Shown: positions 8,993 through 17,912 of the stretch, one piece after another
Layout: the number at the start of each line of letters is the position of its first letter
How positions within the stretch are numbered: position 1 is the first letter of the stretch
Source: an uncultured Alistipes sp.
GTDB taxonomy: Bacteria > Bacteroidota > Bacteroidia > Bacteroidales > Rikenellaceae
DNA: 64,000 bases
NCBI GenBank assembly: GCA_910577475.1
Contig: CAJTLJ010000001.1
Location: 186,001 to 250,000, forward strand
Direction: 5' to 3'
Position numbers and translations under genes: made by a program
The notes under the pieces: generated by a model
Database searches by the model: none
What the model was told of the DNA's origin: nothing
Seen by the model: only the letters and a program-made list of their open reading frames with translations

Positions 8993-10198
8993 ATGAAGAC
9001 ACTCAAAGAACTCTACCGCATCGGCATCGGACCGTCGAGCAGCCACACGATGGCGCCGCGCAACGCCGCCGAGCAATACAAGGAGCGCCATCCCGAGGCC
9101 GCGTCGTTTCGCGTCACGCTCTACGGATCGCTGGCCGCCACGGGACGCGGCCACATGACCGACGTCGCGATCATCGACGCCCTCTCCCCGGCCCCGACGG
9201 AGATCGTCTGGCAGCCCCGGACCGTCCTCCCCTTCCACACCAACGGCATGAAGTTCGAAGCCATCGACACAGCCGGCGCGAGCACCGACCCGTGGACGGT
9301 CTACAGCGTGGGCGGCGGAGCGCTGGCCGAGGAGAACAAGCCCTGCGGCGAGTCGCCCGACATCTACGAGATGACCCATATGAGCGAGATTCTCGCCTGG
9401 TGCGAACGCACGGGCAAAAGCTATTGGGAGTATGTGGACCTGTGCGAGGAGCCCGACATCTGGGACTACCTGAGCGAGGTGTGGAGCGTGATGCGCGAAA
9501 GCGTGGCCCGCGGACTGGACGCCGAGGGAATTCTCCCCGGGCCGTTGAATCTGGGCCGCAAGGCGTCGAAATACTACATCCGTGCCCTGGGCTACAAGCA
9601 GAGCTTGCAAACCCGCGGTCTGGTCTTCGCCTATGCACTGGCCGTCAGCGAGGAGAACGCCTCGGGCGGGCGGATCGTCACGGCCCCGACCTGCGGCTCG
9701 TGCGGCGTCGTGCCGGCCGTGCTCTACCACCTCCAGAAAGGTCACGGATTCAGCGACACGCGCATTCTGCGGGCACTGGCAACGGCCGGACTGGTGGGCA
9801 ACATCGTCAAAAAGAACGCCTCCATCTCGGGTGCCGAGGTGGGGTGTCAGGGCGAGGTGGGCGTCGCCTGCGCCATGGCGGCCGCGGCGGCCAACCAGCT
9901 CTTCGGCGGATCGGCCGCCCAGATCGAATATGCGGCCGAGATGGGGCTGGAGCACCACCTGGGCATGACCTGCGACCCGGTCTGCGGACTGGTGCAGATC
10001 CCCTGCATCGAACGCAACGCCTATGCCGCCACGCGGGCGCTGGACGCCAATGTCTACTCCTCCTACACGGACGGCACGCACCGCGTATCGTTCGACAAGG
10101 TGGTGGAGGTGATGAAGCAGACCGGACACGACCTGCCGTCGCTCTACAAGGAGACCAGCGAGGGCGGTCTGGCGAAGGACTACCACCAGATGGAATAG
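8993..10198 (+). CDS. sdaA: L-serine ammonia-lyase (iron-sulfur type)
   Basis: This enzyme converts L-serine to pyruvate and ammonia using a [4Fe-4S] cluster. The 401-residue single-chain protein has an N-terminal beta domain with the family motif IGIGPSSSHTMAPR (residues 10-23). The catalytic alpha domain follows, with the TAPTCGSCGVVPAVL and TCDPVCGLVQIPC cysteine motifs that supply cluster ligands. It is the only gene between its promoter and a terminator. Confidence 0.95.
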   Translation: MKTLKELYRIGIGPSSSHTMAPRNAAEQYKERHPEAASFRVTLYGSLAATGRGHMTDVAIIDALSPAPTEIVWQPRTVLPFHTNGMKFEAIDTAGASTDPWTVYSVGGGALAEENKPCGESPDIYEMTHMSEILAWCERTGKSYWEYVDLCEEPDIWDYLSEVWSVMRESVARGLDAEGILPGPLNLGRKASKYYIRALGYKQSLQTRGLVFAYALAVSEENASGGRIVTAPTCGSCGVVPAVLYHLQKGHGFSDTRILRALATAGLVGNIVKKNASISGAEVGCQGEVGVACAMAAAAANQLFGGSAAQIEYAAEMGLEHHLGMTCDPVCGLVQIPCIERNAYAATRALDANVYSSYTDGTHRVSFDKVVEVMKQTGHDLPSLYKETSEGGLAKDYHQME

Positions 10199-10218
10199 AA
10201 GATTTATTTTCCGGATCG

Positions 10219-10258
10219 AAGGTCGGGGATGGCGCGCAAGCCGTTCCCGACCTTTTTT
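10219..10258 (+). terminator. Terminator of sdaA
   Basis: The stem AAGGTCGGG/CCCGACCTT is followed by a run of T at 10253-10258. Confidence 0.85.
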
Positions 10259-10396
10259 CGTTCGGGGCGCCTCCTGCGGACGCTTTGTCCCAAATTAAAA
10301 GAACATAGTTAAGGTTCAATCTTGATTTTCAGAAACTTTTTGCCGAAATTTGCAGGAACAATACCCCGGAAGTGTCATTATTTCGAAAACATTTTC

Positions 10397-10405
10397 TATC
10401 TTTGC
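10397..10405 (+). promoter_or_regulatory. -7 box of ncRNA copy 1
   Basis: TATCTTTGC matches the consensus exactly. No good TTG partner is seen 19-21 bp upstream. The equivalent place in copy 2 also has a -7 box, which supports function. Confidence 0.65.
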
Positions 10406-10410
10406 GATGC

Positions 10411-10646
10411 CGGAGGGCCGCGAGGCTGCCGGCCGACATATTGAGATGAAAGTGTTTCGCTTTTATTCCTGGCGATAAAATTTGGCGATTTTAAGGAAAC
10501 GGGAATAAGCAATGACACTCATCGCTTGTATTGGCATAGGAGGTACTCTGCCTTGTGCTATACAAGTGTGGGGTATTGTTTATTTGTTTCCGGGTACGCC
10601 AAGACCTATCGCCAAATAAACGAACGGCTCCACACTTTCCTTTTTT
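10411..10646 (+). ncRNA. Candidate structured RNA, copy 1
   Basis: No convincing ORF fills this stretch, but it is rich in pairing. Small hairpins lie at 10507-10527 (AAGC.ATGA/TCAT.GCTT) and 10533-10552 (GGCA..GAG/CTC.TGCC). A long 3' hairpin pairs AAGTGTGG (10564-10571) with CCACACTT (10630-10637) and, inside it, GTTTATTTG (10578-10586) with CAAATAAAC (10613-10621). Six T follow (10641-10646), so it can terminate transcription. A homologous sequence lies on the minus strand at 32768-33015. I do not recognise the family. The sequence lacks tmRNA, RNase P and SRP hallmarks, and no 6S-like outer stem closes it. It could be a free RNA or a leader of the lipoprotein gene at 10802. Confidence 0.7.
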
Positions 10647-10655
10647 AATAACCCC

Positions 10656-10677
10656 ATCTCGCCCGGAGCCGGGAGAT
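10656..10677 (+). repeat. Inverted repeat after ncRNA copy 1
   Basis: ATCTC.CCCGG/CCGGG.AGAT with a 2-nt loop forms a short stable hairpin between the ncRNA terminator and the lipoprotein gene. There is no T tract. The remaining bases to 10801 show no -7 box that I can find. Confidence 0.4.
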
Positions 10678-10801
10678 AGCAACGAAAAAACTATCGACCT
10701 ACGAATAAACGATCGATTCGGAACACTCCGGCAGTTTCAATGTCCGCGACTGCACGGAGCGGAGCGACATGCGGACAGAAACCTTTCAACCCTTATTTAT
10801 C

Positions 10802-11332
10802 ATGATTAAAAAAACCGTTCTTGCAGCTGCCGTAGCCGCATTTGCCAGCAGCTGCGCCGTAACCAGTTCTTTCGACTATCAGTCGGTGGAGACACGAAAA
10901 GTGGAGCCCCAGATCGAGGCCGTCACCACTCCGCTGAACGCCGAGATCACCGTTCTGCGCGACAGCAGCGGCGAACTGCTGAAAGCCGAAAGAACCATTG
11001 TTTTCAAGGCCGGTGCCGACTTCATCTCCGGCACGATGACCGACAACAAGATCGAGCAGTTCCGCAACATCGCCCTGAACCGCGTGGCCCAGGACTACAA
11101 GGCCGACCTGCTGGTAGGCGCCCTCACCGACGTGAAGTACACGAAGACGGACGACCGCAGATCGGTCGAGGAGCTGACCGTCCGCGTATCGGGCTATCCG
11201 GCCGTCTACTCCGACTTCAAGAGCGTGGCCCCCTCCGACGAGTGGATGCTCGATTACTACCTGATGAAGCAGAAAGCCACCGTCATCAACAAGAACACCC
11301 ACGAAACGCGGGTCAGCAAGGATAAGAAATAA
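10802..11332 (+). CDS. Putative lipoprotein, unknown function
   Basis: The 176-residue protein starts MIKKTVLAAAVAAFASSCAV. The lipobox ASSC (Cys18) follows a hydrophobic signal, so it is probably lipid-anchored. The mature part is mixed alpha/beta with no motif I can name. I start it at 10802 rather than the upstream ATG at 10769 because the signal peptide then begins at once. It lies 12 bp upstream of the outer-membrane protein gene, so the two form an operon. No promoter is visible between it and the upstream ncRNA. Confidence 0.8.
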   Translation: MIKKTVLAAAVAAFASSCAVTSSFDYQSVETRKVEPQIEAVTTPLNAEITVLRDSSGELLKAERTIVFKAGADFISGTMTDNKIEQFRNIALNRVAQDYKADLLVGALTDVKYTKTDDRRSVEELTVRVSGYPAVYSDFKSVAPSDEWMLDYYLMKQKATVINKNTHETRVSKDKK

Positions 11333-11344
11333 ACCGACACGACC

Positions 11345-12005
11345 ATGAAGAAACTTATCGTTTTAACTGTAGCGGCGCTGGCGCTGCTCTGCATCACGGA
11401 CGCAAGCGCGCAGATCGTCCGCGGAAGTTCCTCGGTATCGTCGCTCTCCTCGACAAAGCCCCCGCAAACGGGTGTCCGCTATCAGGGCGAATTCAACTTC
11501 GGCTACGCCACGGGCGGCCAGCTGAAATTCGACGACGGCGACAAGGAGAAGACGACTTTTCACGTCCCTACATCGAGACCGTCCACGGCGTGCGCATGCT
11601 GAACGACTACCTCTTCGTCGGTCCGGTCTCGGCTTCCAGTATGCCTACGGCAAAGTCTACACCGACCCGGACTACGACAGCAGTTTGATCTGGGACACGG
11701 TCGCTATTCCGCTGTTCGTAAACTTCAAGGGCTACTATCCCCTCTCCAACGGCTTCGCCCCCTATATTTCATGGAGCATCGGCGGCGGCATCTTCGCTAC
11801 CAGCGGACTCGACGACCCCGAGTACGACGAAAAGCTGAAGGGCGGTCTCTACACCACCTTCGGAGCCGGTTTCAACTACCGGAAATTCAATTTCGGCTTC
11901 GGTCTGATGCACCAGGGCATGAAAGCGGTGGATACGGAAGACGGAGAAGTTTACGACAAGAGCAGCGTAAACTCCTTCTACGTACAACTCGGCTTCAAGT
12001 TTTAG
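11345..12005 (+). pseudogene. Outer-membrane beta-barrel protein gene with two frameshifts
   Basis: Three consecutive frames read as one protein. Frame one gives the signal peptide (MKKLIVLTVAALALL...DASAQ) and runs to KEKTTF. The next frame gives SRPYIETVHGVRMLNDYLFVG. The last gives GLGFQYAYGKVYTDPDY to the terminal Phe (YVQLGFKF), typical of an outer-membrane barrel. The joins need one extra base near 11557-11561 (a TTTT run that should be five T) and one near 11619-11624. Repaired, it would be about 220 residues. Either the gene is decayed or the sequence has two indel errors 60 bp apart. The family resembles small Bacteroidetes outer-membrane barrel proteins. Confidence 0.75.
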
Positions 12006-12028
12006 CCCATCCCGGTGAGTAAAGGGAG

Positions 12029-12057
12029 CCCCGGCATTTGCACGCATGCCGGGGTGT
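12029..12057. terminator. Bidirectional terminator hairpin
   Basis: The stem CCCCGGCAT/ATGCCGGGG with an 8-nt loop lies between two convergent genes. A T-rich tail (TGTTTTGT) follows on the plus strand. Confidence 0.75.
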
Positions 12058-12071
12058 TTTGTATTCCGGAG

Positions 12072-14645
12072 CTATCGGCGGCGCAGGCTGCGGACCCCGT
12101 CGCCGACCCACGCGATCAGCGAGGTGAGCCCCACGATCCAGCCCCACTGGGCGGGCGAGAGCGGGCAGGTGCGGAACACCTCGCCGCCCCACTCCACGAT
12201 GGCCGCCTGACCCGCACCGATCAGCAGCAGCACCAGAAAGAAGGTACGGCATCCCCTGAGGTCGCGGAACACGGAGCGGTGCGTCTCGAATCCTTTGGCA
12301 TTGAAAAGGTTCCAGAACTGCAGAAAGACGAAGGTCGTGAAGAAGAGGGTCAGATGCTCCAGCGTGAGCACCCCGTCCGTATGGTGCCACCAGCCCAGCA
12401 TCGCCAGCAGAACGGTCACGAAGCAGAGCCCGCAGGCCAGAATGGTGCGGCGCATGGCGGGCGATACGATCGACTCGTCGCGCGAGCGGGGCTTGTCGTT
12501 CATCACCCCGGGATCGGGCGGCAGCGAGGCCATCGCCATCGCCGCGAAGGTATCCATGATGAGGTTGACCCAGAGGATCTGAACCACCGTGAGGGGCATT
12601 TGTGCATCGAAGAGCGAACCGAAAAGGACGATCACGATGGCGGCGAAGTTGACGGTGAGCTGAAAGAGGACGAACCGCTGGATGTTGCGGTAGAGCGAAC
12701 GGCCCCACAGCACCGCGGTCGCGATGGACGAGAAGGAGTCGTCGAGCAGGGTGATGTCGCTGGCCTCCTTCGCCACCGAGGTCCCCGACCCCATCGACAG
12801 CCCCACGTTGGCGAAGTTGAGTGCCGGAGCGTCGTTCGTCCCGTCGCCCGTCACGGCCACCACCTCGCCGCGCCGCTGCAGGAGGCGCACCAGCCGCTGC
12901 TTGTCCATCGGCCGGGCCCGGGAGAGGATCTTCAGGTCGGCGACCCGCTCCAGCAGCTCCTCGTCCGACGCCGAGGCGAACTCCGCGCCGGTCATCCGGC
13001 TGCGTTCGCCGTCGTCGTCGCTCCACAATCCGATCTTGCGGGCTATTTCGGTCGCCGTCACCGCCGTGTCGCCCGTCACGATCTTCACCGCGATTCCGGC
13101 ATGCAGGCAACGGCTCACCGCGGCGGGAACCTCCTCCCGCACGGGGTCCGAGATGGCGACGGCAGCCGCGAAGTGCAGGCCGCCGCCCGCCAGCGCCTCG
13201 TCGCAAGTCGCCGCTCCGGTTTCGCCCCAGGCGACGGCCAGCGTCCGCATGGCCCGACACTGAAAATCGGCGAAGAGCCCGCGCATCCGCTCCTCCTCCC
13301 CGTCGGGCCGGCACATCGCCCGCACGATCTCGGGGGCCCCCTTCACGGCGAGCACGTGCGTCCCGGCGACCGTGCGGTAGAGCGTAGCCATGTATTTCCG
13401 CTGCGAGGAGAAGGTGATCCGGTCGAGAATGACAGCCCCGTCGCGCAACGCTTCGTAATCGTATCCCCGTCGGCGCAGCCACTCCAGCAGGGCCCCCTCG
13501 GTAGGATTGCCGACCGGACGCCCCTCGCCGTCGAGAAAGGCCGTCGTATTCAGCGCCACGGCCTCGGCCAGTCGCTCGTCGTCCGTACCGGCAACGGTAA
13601 AGGCCTCCTGCACGGCCATGCAGTTGCGGGTCAGCGTACCGGTCTTGTCGGTGCAGATCACCGTCACGGCACCCATCGTCTCGCAGGCGTGCATCCGCCG
13701 CACCAGGTTGTTCGTCCGGAGCATCCGCCGCATGGACATCGCCAGCGACAAGGTGATCGACATGGGCAGCCCCTCGGGCACGGCCATCACGATGACGGCC
13801 ACCGAGACCATGAAGATCTGCAGCACCTCGCGCAACACGGCCAGCCACCCCAGGTCGGCGATCCCCTCGAAAAGAAAGGCCTTGACGAGCAGCAGGACGA
13901 AAATCGCCCCGGAGAGGGTGATTCCGACCTTGCCGATCTGCTGCGAAAGCCGGGTCAGCTGCCGGTTCAGAGGGGTAGGCTCGCCGCTTTCGATGGCGGA
14001 TTGCTCGGTCACGCACCCCGCCTCGGTGCCGTCACCCACGGCCGTCACGGTCATGACGCCGTAGCCGTCCACGACGGTCGTCCCGCGCAGGAGCATGTTC
14101 GACGGGTAGGTCGCCTCGGGGTCGAGCCGTTCCGGATCGGCCAGTTTGCCCGCCTCGGGCTCGCCCGTGAGGGTCGATTCGTTCACGCGGAGCGATACGG
14201 CCTCGCACAGCACGCCGTCGGCCGGCACGGTATCGCCGCTCTCGACATGCACCCGGTCGCCCACCACCACGTCGCGGCGCGGAATCTCGCGGATCGTCCC
14301 CCCGCGCATCACCTTGACGGGGATATCGTCGTTCACCCGATTGAGCCGCCGGAAGCGGCGCATGGCGTCCCACTCGAAGAGAAACCCCACGCAGGTGGCC
14401 AGCACGACGGCGACCAGAATGCCGACGGTCTCGGTGAACCGGCCGTCGACGAAGGCGATTCCGAGCGACAAGGCTCCGGCCAGCAGCAGGATCCGGATGA
14501 TCGGGTCCTCGAACTTCTCGACGAAAAGCCGCCAGACGGAGTGGTCTTTCGGCGGCGTGACGACATTCGTTCCGTGCAGACGGCGGCTCTCCTCCACCTC
14601 GGAAGGGCTCAGCCCCGCAGGGCGGTGTTTCGGTGCGGTATTCAT
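12072..14645 (-). CDS. Calcium-translocating type P-ATPase
   Basis: This is an ion-pumping P-type ATPase of the SERCA/PMCA-like P2 class. In its 857 residues I see the actuator motif TGEP (about 160-163), the PEGLP ion-binding helix (about 290-294), the phosphorylation site DKTGTLT (Asp333), and the hinge motif TGDGTNDAPAL near residue 610. Four membrane spans precede the phosphorylation domain and about six follow. PEGLP and the overall pattern favour Ca2+ as substrate. Which ion is really moved cannot be read from sequence. It is followed by a convergent terminator, and its start lies 14 bp after the stop of rodA. Confidence 0.9.
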   Translation of the reverse strand: MNTAPKHRPAGLSPSEVEESRRLHGTNVVTPPKDHSVWRLFVEKFEDPIIRILLLAGALSLGIAFVDGRFTETVGILVAVVLATCVGFLFEWDAMRRFRRLNRVNDDIPVKVMRGGTIREIPRRDVVVGDRVHVESGDTVPADGVLCEAVSLRVNESTLTGEPEAGKLADPERLDPEATYPSNMLLRGTTVVDGYGVMTVTAVGDGTEAGCVTEQSAIESGEPTPLNRQLTRLSQQIGKVGITLSGAIFVLLLVKAFLFEGIADLGWLAVLREVLQIFMVSVAVIVMAVPEGLPMSITLSLAMSMRRMLRTNNLVRRMHACETMGAVTVICTDKTGTLTRNCMAVQEAFTVAGTDDERLAEAVALNTTAFLDGEGRPVGNPTEGALLEWLRRRGYDYEALRDGAVILDRITFSSQRKYMATLYRTVAGTHVLAVKGAPEIVRAMCRPDGEEERMRGLFADFQCRAMRTLAVAWGETGAATCDEALAGGGLHFAAAVAISDPVREEVPAAVSRCLHAGIAVKIVTGDTAVTATEIARKIGLWSDDDGERSRMTGAEFASASDEELLERVADLKILSRARPMDKQRLVRLLQRRGEVVAVTGDGTNDAPALNFANVGLSMGSGTSVAKEASDITLLDDSFSSIATAVLWGRSLYRNIQRFVLFQLTVNFAAIVIVLFGSLFDAQMPLTVVQILWVNLIMDTFAAMAMASLPPDPGVMNDKPRSRDESIVSPAMRRTILACGLCFVTVLLAMLGWWHHTDGVLTLEHLTLFFTTFVFLQFWNLFNAKGFETHRSVFRDLRGCRTFFLVLLLIGAGQAAIVEWGGEVFRTCPLSPAQWGWIVGLTSLIAWVGDGVRSLRRR

Positions 14646-14659
14646 GGCAAGAGGGGTTT

Positions 14660-16096
14660 CTAACTAAAATTGAAGGTGCGGGTCGAGGCGTCGAGACGGA
14701 TGGCGATGAAGAGCAGCACGGTAAAGGCCAGCAGCGAGGAGCCTCCGTAGCTCATGAAGGGGAGCGGTATGCCCATCACGGGCATCAGCCCGATGGTCAT
14801 ACCCACGTTCACCAGCACGTGGAAGAGCAGGATGGAGGCCACGCAATAGCAGTAGATGCGGCCGAAAGGCTCCTCCTGCCGCTCGCCCATGCGCATCAGG
14901 CGCAGAATGAGCAGGCAGTAGAGCGACAGCAGAAAGAAAGCGCCCAGAAATCCCCACTCCTCGCCGACCGTGCAGAAGATGAAGTCGGTATGTTTTTCGG
15001 GGACGAAGCCGTACTTGATCTGCGTTCCCTGCAGGAATCCCTTGCCCAGCAGGCCGCCCGAACCGATGGCGATCTTCGACTGGTTGACGTTGTAGTCGGT
15101 GCCCAGCGGATCGCTCATCACTCCCAGAAAGCTGAGGATCCGGTTGCGCTGGTGGTCCTTGAGGATCGAGTTGAAGATATAGTCGGTCGTGGGCAGAAAG
15201 ATCATCGAGCAGACGAAGAGCCCCAGCACCAGAAAGGCGTTCGACAGCCGGTGGCGGAAGCTGTAAACGGCCGCCACGGCCACGCCGGCGAGCGTGGTTG
15301 CCAGCAGGCAGCTATAGTAGCTCGCCTGCGACGACAGAAACGCATGCAGCAGGAAATAGGCCGCGGCGGAGCCGAGGAAGATCGAGGCCAGAAAGACGAT
15401 GCGCGACCGCCACCGGCCGTTCATCATCGCCTCCGAAAGGGTGCAGACCAGCAGCATCAGAAGCAGCAGGGCGATGGGCGAGAGCAGGAACGAGACGATG
15501 AAGAGGGCCGCGATCATCAGAATCGGGATGCAGAGCCACTTGTTCAGCCCCTCGCGGTAGAGGACGAAGAGGAACGATCCGAGCACGATTCCCGACCCCG
15601 TGTCGTTCTGCAGCACGATGATCGCGAGCGGGATCAGCAGCAGCACCCCCACCCGGAACAGGTCGCCCGGCCGGGAGATCGAGAAGGAGTATTCGCTCAT
15701 CAGACGGGCCAGCGCCAGCGCCGTGGCGATCTTCGCCACCTCGACGGGCTGCCACCGCACGGGGCCCAGTTCGAACCACGCCTTGGCTCCGTTCACCTCG
15801 CGGCCGAACAGCAGCACGGCGACCAGACAGAGGATACCCGCGCCGTAGGAGACATAGGCCCATTTATGGAACAGGCTGGCGTCGAGCAGCAGCACCAGCA
15901 GGCCGAAGGTCCAGGCGACTCCCACCCAGACGAGCTGCTTCATGTAGAAGTTGCCGAACGAAAAGAGTCCGCCCGTCGAATCCTCGCTCGACGCCGAGGT
16001 GATGCAGAGACAGCCGAACAGCACGATCAGCAGATAGCAGATCACCGCCATCCGGTCGATTCCTTCGAAAACTCCCGATTTCAAGTTACTTGGCAT
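14660..16096 (-). CDS. rodA: Rod-shape SEDS glycosyltransferase RodA
   Basis: RodA polymerises lipid II into glycan strands of the lateral wall together with PBP2. The 478-residue protein is a polytopic membrane protein of about ten spans. Family motifs seen are GAKAWFELGPVRWQPVEVAK, QNDTGSGIVLG and the C-terminal GIPLPFMSYGGSS. Its start overlaps the 3' end of mrdA by 11 bp, so the pair is translationally coupled. It is the last gene of the mre cluster. Confidence 0.97.
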   Translation of the reverse strand: MPSNLKSGVFEGIDRMAVICYLLIVLFGCLCITSASSEDSTGGLFSFGNFYMKQLVWVGVAWTFGLLVLLLDASLFHKWAYVSYGAGILCLVAVLLFGREVNGAKAWFELGPVRWQPVEVAKIATALALARLMSEYSFSISRPGDLFRVGVLLLIPLAIIVLQNDTGSGIVLGSFLFVLYREGLNKWLCIPILMIAALFIVSFLLSPIALLLLMLLVCTLSEAMMNGRWRSRIVFLASIFLGSAAAYFLLHAFLSSQASYYSCLLATTLAGVAVAAVYSFRHRLSNAFLVLGLFVCSMIFLPTTDYIFNSILKDHQRNRILSFLGVMSDPLGTDYNVNQSKIAIGSGGLLGKGFLQGTQIKYGFVPEKHTDFIFCTVGEEWGFLGAFFLLSLYCLLILRLMRMGERQEEPFGRIYCYCVASILLFHVLVNVGMTIGLMPVMGIPLPFMSYGGSSLLAFTVLLFIAIRLDASTRTFNFS

Positions 16097-17912
16097 AGGA
16101 CGGATAATAAATTTGCATCTGTTTCACGCGCTCCACCAGTTCGGGCCGCGTGATGGTGTCGGTCAGGTAGAACTCCTCCAGCAGGCTGGCGATGGGCAGA
16201 GCCGCCGAGGCGCCGAACCCGGCGTTCTCGACATAAACGGAGATGGCGATCTTCGGATTGTCCTTCGGAGCGAAACTGAGGAAGGTGGAGTGGTCGCGGC
16301 CGTGGGGGTTCTGCGCCGTGCCGGTCTTGCCGCAGACATCCAGCCCGGGCAGGAAGGCCATGCGCGACGTTCCGGCCACATGCACGCCGCGCCACATGCC
16401 CTCGACGACGGGTTCGAAGTACCGGGGATCGACCTTCGTGTAGCGGCGTTCGTAGAAGCGCCGGTCGATCGAGTCGCGCCCCTCGATCCGCTTGACGATA
16501 TGGGGAATGTAGTAATAGCCCCGGTTGGCGATGATGGCCGCCAGGTTCGCCATCTGGAGCGGCGTACAGCCCAGCTCGCCCTGACCGATAGAGAGCGATA
16601 TGACCGTCAGCGAGTTCCACGAACCACGGTAGCGCTTGTCGTAGAAACCCCGGTCGGGCACGTAGCCGTTGCCCTCGCCGTTGAAGTCCGAATCGAGCTT
16701 GCGGCCGAAACCGAAGCTCTTCACATACTCCTCCCATACGTCGAAGCCCTCCTTGACACTGCCGTAGCGGGGGTTGTCCAGCACGTTGCGCAGCACGTAG
16801 CAGAAGTAGGCGTTGCAGGAGTTGGCTACGGCGTTGCGCAGGTCGAGGGGCGAGGGGTGGGGATGGCACTTCATCTTCTTGCTGCCGTAGCTGTAGCCGC
16901 CGTGGCAGGGATAGGCGTTGGCCGGGGTCAGCACCCCCTCCTGCATGCCGACCAGCCCCTGCACCAGCTTGAAGGTGGAGCCGGGGGGATACTTGGCGCT
17001 CACGGCCCGGTTGAAGAGCGGACGGCGCTTGTTGCCCAGCATCTGCATGTAGTGGTTGCCGCGTTCGCGCCCCACCAGCTCGTCGGGGTCGTAGGTCGGC
17101 GAGGAGACCATCATCAGGATCTCGCCCGTCGCGGGTTCGATGGCCACGGCAGCGCCGATCTTGCCCTCCATCAGCTCCTCGCAGAACTTCTGCAAGCGGG
17201 CGTCGATGGTGCAGACGATGTACTTTCCCGCCTCGGGCAGGGTGTCGAGACGTCCCTCCATGTAGGAGCCCTTCGTGGCGCCGTGGGTGTCCACCTCGGT
17301 GATCTTCACCCCCTTCGTACCGCGCAGGACCTCCTCGTAGGCCGACTCCACGCCGCTCTTACCGATGTAGTCGCCCATGCGGTAGTAGTCGTCCCGGTCG
17401 ATGTCTCGCTGATTCACCTCGCCCACGTAGCCCAGCAGGTTGCCGCCCACCTTGCGGGGATACTCGCGCACGGTGCGGTAGACGGTGAAGAAGCCCTTGA
17501 AATTGCAGGCGTCGAAGCGCAGTTTGTCCTCCTTCGAGACGAAGTTCGTCACCAGACAGGCCTTGCGGGGGCTCATCCGGGCGTCGGCGAGCTTGCGCAT
17601 CAGCCGTTTCTTGCTCAGGTTCAGGATCGAGCACATGCGCATCGTGTCGAATCCCGCACGATCCATCTCGCGCCAGACCACCATCAGGTCGTAGCACTCC
17701 TTGCTCTTCACCAGGTACTCGCCGTTGCGGTCGAACACCTCGCCGCGGGGCGGGTACTGCACCTCGTGCCTCAGCGCGTTGCCTTCGGCCAGCCGTTTGT
17801 ATTTCGTGTCCAGAATCTGCAGGTAGAACAGCCGGCAGCCGATCACCGAGAAGATCAGCAGGACGACGAATTGCAGGGTCCGCATGCGGCGGAAATCATC
17901 CAGACGGCTCAT
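16086..17912 (-). CDS. mrdA: Penicillin-binding protein 2 (peptidoglycan transpeptidase)
   Basis: PBP2 crosslinks the lateral wall and works with RodA. I start it at the ATG at 17912 (MSRLDDFRRMRTLQF), which overlaps the mreD stop by 4 bp. A longer upstream frame merely shadows mreD. In 608 residues there is one N-terminal membrane anchor (about 12-30), a pedestal domain with YPPRGEVFDRNGE, and the transpeptidase domain with STFK as the SxxK motif, SCN as SxN, and KTGTAQNP as KTG. All catalytic motifs are intact. Confidence 0.97.
   Translation of the reverse strand: MSRLDDFRRMRTLQFVVLLIFSVIGCRLFYLQILDTKYKRLAEGNALRHEVQYPPRGEVFDRNGEYLVKSKECYDLMVVWREMDRAGFDTMRMCSILNLSKKRLMRKLADARMSPRKACLVTNFVSKEDKLRFDACNFKGFFTVYRTVREYPRKVGGNLLGYVGEVNQRDIDRDDYYRMGDYIGKSGVESAYEEVLRGTKGVKITEVDTHGATKGSYMEGRLDTLPEAGKYIVCTIDARLQKFCEELMEGKIGAAVAIEPATGEILMMVSSPTYDPDELVGRERGNHYMQMLGNKRRPLFNRAVSAKYPPGSTFKLVQGLVGMQEGVLTPANAYPCHGGYSYGSKKMKCHPHPSPLDLRNAVANSCNAYFCYVLRNVLDNPRYGSVKEGFDVWEEYVKSFGFGRKLDSDFNGEGNGYVPDRGFYDKRYRGSWNSLTVISLSIGQGELGCTPLQMANLAAIIANRGYYYIPHIVKRIEGRDSIDRRFYERRYTKVDPRYFEPVVEGMWRGVHVAGTSRMAFLPGLDVCGKTGTAQNPHGRDHSTFLSFAPKDNPKIAISVYVENAGFGASAALPIASLLEEFYLTDTITRPELVERVKQMQIYYPSYAK

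Noticed and set aside
10411..10646. tmRNA, RNase P RNA, SRP RNA or 6S RNA
   Set aside because: None of their conserved sequence signatures is present, and no outer stem closes the molecule as in 6S RNA.
12015..14663. 882-residue plus-strand and 673-residue minus-strand frames
   Set aside because: They are shadows of the P-type ATPase in other frames, with His/Arg/Gly-rich low-complexity translations.
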